A DNA stretch of 38,559 nt from an uncultured Alistipes sp. (GTDB lineage Bacteria; Bacteroidota; Bacteroidia; Bacteroidales; Rikenellaceae), in NCBI GenBank assembly GCA_947367255.1, contig CANBCZ010000019.1, forward strand, positions 1-38,559, written 5' to 3'. The notes beneath the pieces were generated by a model. That model did no database searches, was not told the origin of the DNA, and saw nothing but the letters and a program-made list of their open reading frames with translations. This document shows, in pieces, positions 33,188-38,559 of the stretch; position 1 is the stretch's first letter, and each line of letters starts with the position of its first letter. The position numbers were made by a program, and so were the translations under genes.

Positions 33188-34576
33188 TTATAGGTTGCAA
33201 ATCTCGATAATTTCTGCAATAAATCGTTCTGCCAAAGCATCCGCCTCTGCAGCCGATTTTGCCTCGGTATAAATACGAATAATAGGTTCTGTATTTGACT
33301 TACGAAGGTGCACCCAGCTCTCTGCAAAGTCAATTTTTACACCGTCTATATCATTCACATTTTCAGAAGCATAACGCTCCTTTATCTCAAGCAACACTTT
33401 ATCTACGTCGATTGCTGGTGTAAGCTCAATTTTATTCTTCGATGCGAAGTACTGCGGATAGCTTGCTTTGAGTGCCGTCATGGTCATATTTTTACCTGCA
33501 AAATAGGTCAAAAACAGAGCTGTTCCAACAAGCGCATCTCGGCCATAATGGAGCTCTGGATAGATTACTCCGCCGTTACCCTCACCACCGATAATTGCAC
33601 CCGTTTTCTTCATCATCTCAACGACATTTACCTCACCAACCGCAGAGGCTGAATAGTTACCGCCGTGAGCCACTGTAACATCACGAAGAGCGCGCGATGA
33701 ACTGAGGTTTGAAACGGTATTTCCAACCTGCTTTGATAAGATATAATCAGCGACCGCTACCAAGGTATACTCCTCGACAAACATAGAGCCATCCTCGCTG
33801 ACAAATGCAAGGCGATCAACATCAGGATCTACAACAATTCCCAAATCTGCACCCTGCTGACGAACAACCTCTGAAATCTCGGTCAAGTTCTGAGGCAGAG
33901 GCTCGGGATTGTGGGCAAACTGACCCGTAGGCTCGCAGTTAAGTTCTACAACCTCACAACCGAGCTCTCTGAGCAATTTAGGCATAACAACTCCACCCAC
34001 AGAGTTCACCGCATCTACAACAACTTTGAACTTTCGGCTGCGCACAGCCTCCACATCTACAAGCGGAAGTGCAAGCACCTGAGCAATGTGTGTATCATTG
34101 AAATCTTCCCTTGAGATAACCTCTCCAAGGTGATCTACATCAGGAAATTCGTAATTGTCATCATCGGCAAGTTCAAGGACTCGCTTACCCTCTGCATCAT
34201 TCAGAAATTCACCCTTTTCATTCAGCAGTTTAAGGGCATTCCACTGCTTCGGATTATGAGAAGCGGTGATGATAATACCACCATCAGCCTTATGTGTTAT
34301 CACAGCCATCTCTGTTCCCGGAGTGGTGCATAGTCCGACATTTATCACATCAACGCCACAACCGAGCAGGGTTCCCTCGATAATATCGTTTACCATCGCT
34401 CCCGAAATGCGGGCATCACGACCTACTACAATACGAAGACGCTTTCCGTCGTTCTTTTCAGAGATAAATCGGACATAAGCGGTTGTAAACTTCACAATAT
34501 CAATCGGTGTAAGATTATCTCCCGGCTTTGAGCCGATAGTTCCGCGAATACCGGAAATAGACTTAATCAGTGTCAT
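33188..34576 (-). CDS. glmM: Phosphoglucosamine mutase (GlmM-like)
   Basis: 462 aa. The catalytic phosphoserine is in ITASHNPKQWNALK (near residue 100), the Mg loop is DPDVDRLAF, the sugar-binding loop GGEGNGGVIYPELHYGRD, and the phosphate-binding end RKSNTEPIIRIYTEA. The GEGNGG loop is the form seen in the Bacteroidetes/archaeal-type phosphoglucosamine mutases. It converts glucosamine-6-P to glucosamine-1-P for wall precursors. A phosphomannomutase or phosphoglucomutase activity cannot be excluded by sequence. It starts at ATG 34576 and has a weak promoter-like TATATTTA (minus strand, 34624-34631) 20 nt from a TTG. Confidence 0.85.
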   Translation of the reverse strand: MTLIKSISGIRGTIGSKPGDNLTPIDIVKFTTAYVRFISEKNDGKRLRIVVGRDARISGAMVNDIIEGTLLGCGVDVINVGLCTTPGTEMAVITHKADGGIIITASHNPKQWNALKLLNEKGEFLNDAEGKRVLELADDDNYEFPDVDHLGEVISREDFNDTHIAQVLALPLVDVEAVRSRKFKVVVDAVNSVGGVVMPKLLRELGCEVVELNCEPTGQFAHNPEPLPQNLTEISEVVRQQGADLGIVVDPDVDRLAFVSEDGSMFVEEYTLVAVADYILSKQVGNTVSNLSSSRALRDVTVAHGGNYSASAVGEVNVVEMMKKTGAIIGGEGNGGVIYPELHYGRDALVGTALFLTYFAGKNMTMTALKASYPQYFASKNKIELTPAIDVDKVLLEIKERYASENVNDIDGVKIDFAESWVHLRKSNTEPIIRIYTEAKSAAEADALAERFIAEIIEICNL

Positions 34577-34609
34577 TTTTTATTTTTAATAAAAAAGTTC
34601 GAAAAATCT

Positions 34610-34640
34610 TTTGAAATACGATGTAAATATATTACTTTTA
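34610..34640 (+). promoter_or_regulatory. Promoter of the nucleoside phosphorylase gene
   Basis: TTTG (34610-34613), 19 nt, TACTTTTA (34633-34640), one base off the -7 consensus. The leader would be about 35 nt. It overlaps the divergent promoter-like element of glmM, so the two may compete. Confidence 0.55.
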
Positions 34641-34681
34641 TGCCAATTATCCAACAATAACCGAACATAAAACATACCAAT

Positions 34682-35566
34682 ATGACAACTAAAAGAACAA
34701 TACCGGCATCAGAACTCATTATCAATGAGGATGGTACAATATTCCACCTTCACCTCCTTCCGGAGCAGATTGCCGACATCGTAATGCTCGTTGGCGATCC
34801 GGGTCGTGTAGAGATGGTCGCATCATTCTTCGAGACTCGCGAGTGTGAGGTGGCTAATCGCGAATTCAAAACCGTAACCGGCACCTACAAGGGTAAGCGT
34901 ATGACCGTTCTTTCTACAGGTATCGGCATCGGCAATATCGACATCTGCGTAACCGAGCTCGACGCTCTGGCAAATATCGACTTTGCAACCCGTCAGGTTA
35001 AGGATACTTTCCGTCAGCTGACACTCGTACGCCTCGGCACATCGGGTGCTCTGCAGTCTGACATCAAGGTTGGCGAGGCGCTCTTCTCACGCACCTCTGT
35101 AGGTTTTGATGGTCTTCTGAACTACTACGCAGGCAGAAATGATGTTTGTGATCTTGAGATCGAGAAGGCATTTATCGAGCACACCGGCTGGAACGAGCTG
35201 TTGCCAAAGCCTTACTTTATCGACGCAGATCCATCGCTTGCCGAGCTGTTCAAGGATATCACTCGCGAGGGTATAACCATTGCCGCTCCGGGATTCTATG
35301 CTCCGCAGGGTCGCTGGGTGCGTCTGCAGCCACAGGATTTGAAGCTCAACGAGAAGATCGAGTCATTCGACTTTGGTGGTCGCAAAATCACAAACTTCGA
35401 GATGGAGAGCTCTGCACTTGCTGGTATGGCAGCTCTTATGGGTCACAAGGCTGCAACCATCTGCACAATCATCGCACAGCGCATCGCACTTGATGCTTGC
35501 ACAGACTACAAGCCGTTTGTGCGTCAGATGATCGAGAATGCTCTTAACAAGCTCGCTACACTTTAG
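34682..35566 (+). CDS. Nucleoside phosphorylase (uridine phosphorylase-like)
   Basis: 294 aa, PNP/UDP family. VGDPGRVEMVASFF supplies the phosphate-binding GDPxR, STGIGIGNIDI the second phosphate site, VRLGTSGALQ the base-binding strand and NFEMESSALAGMAALMGHKA the E-M-E ribose-binding segment. It splits nucleosides with phosphate to the free base and ribose-1-P. The overall form fits uridine phosphorylases, which would work with the uridine kinase at 9937. The base specificity is not certain. dnaN follows after 34 nt and may be co-transcribed. Confidence 0.88.
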   Translation: MTTKRTIPASELIINEDGTIFHLHLLPEQIADIVMLVGDPGRVEMVASFFETRECEVANREFKTVTGTYKGKRMTVLSTGIGIGNIDICVTELDALANIDFATRQVKDTFRQLTLVRLGTSGALQSDIKVGEALFSRTSVGFDGLLNYYAGRNDVCDLEIEKAFIEHTGWNELLPKPYFIDADPSLAELFKDITREGITIAAPGFYAPQGRWVRLQPQDLKLNEKIESFDFGGRKITNFEMESSALAGMAALMGHKAATICTIIAQRIALDACTDYKPFVRQMIENALNKLATL

Positions 35567-35600
35567 AAATTATAAGTACAAGTATAAAAACAGAAAAGAG

Positions 35601-36725
35601 ATGAAATTTACAGTATCAAGTTCAGCACTGTTGTCAGTACTTTCGATGACAGGCAAGGTTATCAACAACAAGAGTTCACTTCCAATCCTCGAGCACTTCC
35701 TTATGGAGCTCAAGGATGGCGTTTTGCGCGTAACTGCATCTGACTCTGAGACAACCCTTATCGGTACTCTCGAGGTTGAGAATGTAGAGCAGGAGGGTAT
35801 GGTAGCAGCTCCGGCAAAGGTACTCCTCGATGTACTCAAGGAGTGTTCAGAGATGCCTCTGACATTCGATGTCAATGAGAACACTTGGGAGATTAAGATT
35901 ACTTGGCACAGCGGTGGTTCGTCTGTACCGGGCGCAAACCCTGTAAGCTATCCTACAAACAAGACTCTTGCAGAGGATAAGACTGAGGTTACAATGGATG
36001 TTGATACCCTTGTAAACGGTATCAACAAGACCATCTTCGCAACTGCAGATGACGACTTCAAGCCTATGATGAACGGCGTATTCTTCAACATCGAGCAGAA
36101 CGGAATTACCTATGTTGCAACAGACGGTCATAAGCTCGTTAAGTTCACCACAGAGCACAGCGGCGAGCAGGCTGCATCATTCATCCTGCCAAAGAAGCCG
36201 GCTAACCTGCTCAAGACTATGCTTCTCAAAGAGGAGGAGGATGTAACCGTAAGCTTCGACAAGAGCAATGCAGTATTCACACTGAAGAACTATATTCTTA
36301 TCTGCCGTCTTATCGAGGGTGACTATCCTAACTACAACGCTGTTATCCCTGCAGGCAACCCGAACAAGATTCTCATCGACCGTATCGAGTTCCTTAACGG
36401 CATTAAGCGTGTAGCAGTTTGTGCAAACTCTGCTACAAACCTCATCCGTTTGGATGTTGCAGACAACAAGCTGACTCTTACTGCTCAGGACGTAAACTTC
36501 TACGTATCTGCAAACGAGAGTCTGAACTGCTCTTATGACGGCACTCCTATCTCTATCGGATTTAAGTCTATCTTCCTTGTTGAGATCCTCTCAAACATCG
36601 AGACACCGACTGTTCTGGTGGAGCTTGCAGACTCAACTCGTGCAGGTGTATTCAAGCCTGTATATGACGATGCGCAGAGCTCGTCTACTCTGATGCTGCT
36701 TATGCCAATGATTATCAGCGCATAG
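35601..36725 (+). CDS. dnaN: DNA polymerase III sliding clamp (beta subunit)
   Basis: 374 aa from ATG 35601, preceded by AAAAGAG. A longer frame from 35538 would overlap the phosphorylase gene and adds no family similarity. It has three clamp domains: MKFTVSSSALLSVLSMTGKVI and PILEHFLMELKDG in the first, NGVFFNIEQNGITYVATDGHKL in the second, and the usual C-terminal LMPMIISA end (the family ends MPMR or similar). It forms the ring that tethers polymerases and MutS to DNA. In this genome dnaN lies next to a DnaQ-like exonuclease rather than dnaA. Confidence 0.96.
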   Translation: MKFTVSSSALLSVLSMTGKVINNKSSLPILEHFLMELKDGVLRVTASDSETTLIGTLEVENVEQEGMVAAPAKVLLDVLKECSEMPLTFDVNENTWEIKITWHSGGSSVPGANPVSYPTNKTLAEDKTEVTMDVDTLVNGINKTIFATADDDFKPMMNGVFFNIEQNGITYVATDGHKLVKFTTEHSGEQAASFILPKKPANLLKTMLLKEEEDVTVSFDKSNAVFTLKNYILICRLIEGDYPNYNAVIPAGNPNKILIDRIEFLNGIKRVAVCANSATNLIRLDVADNKLTLTAQDVNFYVSANESLNCSYDGTPISIGFKSIFLVEILSNIETPTVLVELADSTRAGVFKPVYDDAQSSSTLMLLMPMIISA

Positions 36726-36734
36726 TTTTAGCAG

Positions 36735-37502
36735 ATGAAGTTAAACCTCAAAAGACCGATGATCTTCTTCGATTTGGAGACCACCGGCACCGATACTTCT
36801 CGCGACCGTATTGTCGAGATTTCGATGGTCAAAGTATCTCCAAGCGGAGATAAGGAGATCAAGACTCGACGCATAAATCCCGAGATGCCAATACCTGCGG
36901 AGGCCTCGGCAGTCCACCACATCACAGATGAGGATGTGAAGGATTGCCCGACCTTCAAGCAGATTGCAAAGTCGCTCAAAGCCTTTATGGAGGGGTGCGA
37001 CTTTGGCGGTTTCAATTCAAACCGTTTTGATCTGCCGCTGCTGGTAGAGGAATTTTTACGCGCAGGAGTAGACGTAGATTTCAGAAACAGACGTTATATA
37101 GATGTCCAGAACATCTTCCACAAGAAGGAGGAGCGCACACTTGTTGCCGCATATCGTTTCTACTGCGACAAGGACTTGACGGCTGCTCACAGTGCCGAGG
37201 CAGATACACTTGCCACATACGAGGTACTTCTGGGTCAGCTCGAGCGTTACGACGACTTGGAGAATGATGTAGACTTCCTTGCAACCTACTCGTCACGCGG
37301 CGAGACTGCCGACTTTGCAGGTCGCATCGCCTACAACGAGGAGGGTAAAGAGATCTTTACCTTCGGCAAGTATAAGGGTCAGGTCGTATCTGAGGTATTT
37401 ACCGCAGAGCCGAGCTACTACGACTGGATGATGAAGGGTGATTTTCCTCAATATACAAAGAATATTATCACCGAGATTATGCTGAGAAACAGAAAGTTTT
37501 AG
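36735..37502 (+). CDS. DnaQ-like 3'-5' exonuclease
   Basis: 255 aa. DEDDh motifs: FFDLETTG (Exo I, residues 11-18), NSNRFDLPLL (Exo II), and AHSAEADTLATYEVL with H and D (Exo III). The C-terminal FTFGKYKGQVVSEVF...YYDWMMKGDFP matches the exodeoxyribonuclease X C-terminal domain. It may be the proofreading epsilon subunit of DNA polymerase III or a separate exonuclease. The gap of 9 nt to dnaN indicates an operon and favours a replication role. Confidence 0.92.
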   Translation: MKLNLKRPMIFFDLETTGTDTSRDRIVEISMVKVSPSGDKEIKTRRINPEMPIPAEASAVHHITDEDVKDCPTFKQIAKSLKAFMEGCDFGGFNSNRFDLPLLVEEFLRAGVDVDFRNRRYIDVQNIFHKKEERTLVAAYRFYCDKDLTAAHSAEADTLATYEVLLGQLERYDDLENDVDFLATYSSRGETADFAGRIAYNEEGKEIFTFGKYKGQVVSEVFTAEPSYYDWMMKGDFPQYTKNIITEIMLRNRKF

Positions 37503-37531
37503 AGGCATTTTGCTAACTAAACAGTGTTTGC

Positions 37532-38559
37532 ATGAACAGACGAATCGGTATTGCTGCTTTGGCGGCTCTATTCTGCTGCGGAGTTGCATCTGCGCAGAGT
37601 GAACAGATTGTATATATAGACGGTGTAAAATATACCGCCTACACCGCCCAGCAGGGTGATACGCTCTACTCTTTATCAAAGCGTTATGGGGTGACTATTG
37701 ACCAGATCACCGCAGCCAACCCTGTGCTTGCAGAGGGACTGAAGACAGGACAGACAATCAAAATTCCGCACCCTGCCGAGCCAACAAAGAAGCAGAAGCA
37801 GCCTAAGCGTTCAAAGAAGCAGTTCAAGAGCTATGTTGTACGCAAGGGCGACACTCTCTATTCTATTGCACGCAAATACGAGATTTCGGTAGCGACACTT
37901 ATGGAGGATAATGCAGGTGTTGATCCTGCGCATCTTGCCGTAGGTCAGACTCTCTATATCCGTAACAGCCAGATTGGCAAGACTACCGAGCTGGAGGTCA
38001 GTGCAGAGATTGAGGAGCAGAAGCAGGCTATGAACAATGTCGTCACTACCGAGGAGTACAGCTACCATGTTGTACACCGCGGCGAGAATGCAGAAAATAT
38101 CGCTTCGCGTTTCGGCACTACCGTAGATAAACTGCTCGCCCCCAATGGCTTCAACGAGCCAAGTATGGTTCGCGAGGGTCTGATTATCAAGGTTCCAAAG
38201 CCTACAAGCATATTTCAGGAGCCACAACAGGATCAGAAGCCAACAACCGAACCGGAGAAGGTAGAGGAGGAGGTAAAGCCTGCAACCTTCACCACTCTCA
38301 AGCACGGTCATAGGGCAAATATAGCCCTTATGTTACCTATGTCTGTCGGTGGTAAGGTCTCGCAGCACTACCTTGACTTCTATCAGGGATTTCTGCTCGG
38401 TGCAGACCACTTGAGAATGGACGGTTACCAGATTCATATTGACCTGTTCAACACTGCACACAGCAACGAGCGCATCTCGCAAATTATCGAGAGCGGAGAG
38501 CTCGAAAATACCAATTTGATTGTAGGTCCGGTATACGAGGATACACTTATTCCGGTTGC
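37532..38559 (+). CDS. LysM-repeat, periplasmic-binding-like protein (partial)
   Basis: 342 aa are visible and the frame runs past the window end. Signal peptide residues 1-22 (IAALAALFCCGVASAQ). Three LysM domains follow: about 33-77 (QQGDTLYSLSKRYGVTIDQI), about 96-140 (VRKGDTLYSIARKYEISVAT) and about 177-220 (HRGENAENIASRFGTTVDKL), with a basic KKQKQPKRSKKQ linker after the first. From about 262 on, ANIALMLPM, YLDFYQGFLLGAD and NTNLIVGPVYED are the start of a periplasmic-binding (LpoA/LppC-like) domain. It probably binds peptidoglycan and senses or regulates wall synthesis. It lies 29 nt behind the exonuclease gene. Confidence 0.9.
   Translation, partial: MNRRIGIAALAALFCCGVASAQSEQIVYIDGVKYTAYTAQQGDTLYSLSKRYGVTIDQITAANPVLAEGLKTGQTIKIPHPAEPTKKQKQPKRSKKQFKSYVVRKGDTLYSIARKYEISVATLMEDNAGVDPAHLAVGQTLYIRNSQIGKTTELEVSAEIEEQKQAMNNVVTTEEYSYHVVHRGENAENIASRFGTTVDKLLAPNGFNEPSMVREGLIIKVPKPTSIFQEPQQDQKPTTEPEKVEEEVKPATFTTLKHGHRANIALMLPMSVGGKVSQHYLDFYQGFLLGADHLRMDGYQIHIDLFNTAHSNERISQIIESGELENTNLIVGPVYEDTLIPV

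Overview
The window looks like chromosomal DNA of a Bacteroidales bacterium, most likely Rikenellaceae and close to Alistipes (taxonomy inferred from gene content, not searched). The signs are: promoters of the Bacteroidetes type (TTTG, 19-20 nt, TAnnTTTG) in front of many genes; a tmRNA whose tag ends NNSYALAA; lipoprotein signal peptides; a DUF3822-RsmD pair; an H1-like small basic protein; a SusE/SusF-like lipoprotein; and a GlmM-type mutase with the GEGNGG loop.

Layout. 1-6200 is core genome: tRNA-Asp, rsmD, a DUF3822 gene and a membrane-anchored protein on the minus strand; then a RecD-like helicase and mutS on the plus strand. 6200-9900 is an AT-rich accessory stretch. It holds an orphan terminator, a 260-nt region that folds into nested helices and ends in a terminator-like hairpin, a 477-aa zinc-ribbon/PH-like membrane protein, and an IS3-family (IS150-like) insertion sequence that sits inside the udk terminator. 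9900-13400 is core again (udk, gyrB, ftsE-like; minus strand). 13400-14250 holds tmRNA and a gene-free structured spacer carrying an inverted copy of the tmRNA 3' end. 14300-17550 is an iron-transport operon: a FeoB with a degenerate G domain, a 42-aa Cys-rich membrane protein and a glycosyltransferase. 17600-23150 is a complete tripartite RND efflux operon (adaptor, pump, outer-membrane factor) with ATGA overlaps and a palindromic operator-like site. 23320-27420 has the H1-like gene and an operon of GH78 rhamnosidase, low-molecular-weight phosphatase and an outer-membrane beta-barrel. 27590-30080 has a 47-aa small protein followed by a strongly codon-biased surface lipoprotein with carbohydrate-binding-like modules. 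30150-34580 has a phosphoesterase, an M20 peptidase and a hexosamine mutase. 34680 to the end has a nucleoside phosphorylase, dnaN, a DnaQ-like exonuclease and a LysM protein that runs off the edge.

The most promising undescribed item is the structured RNA at about 6432-6688. Five nested or adjacent helices are visible by eye, with a Bacteroidetes promoter in front and a terminator-like hairpin behind, directly upstream of the zinc-ribbon/PH-like membrane protein. It could be an independent small RNA or a conditional terminator controlling that gene. Other points worth a look are the tmRNA-end inverted repeat, the split terminator around the IS, the terminator hairpin inside the start of the DUF3822 gene, the altered GTPase motifs of FeoB, and the nearly leaderless mutS and feoB starts.
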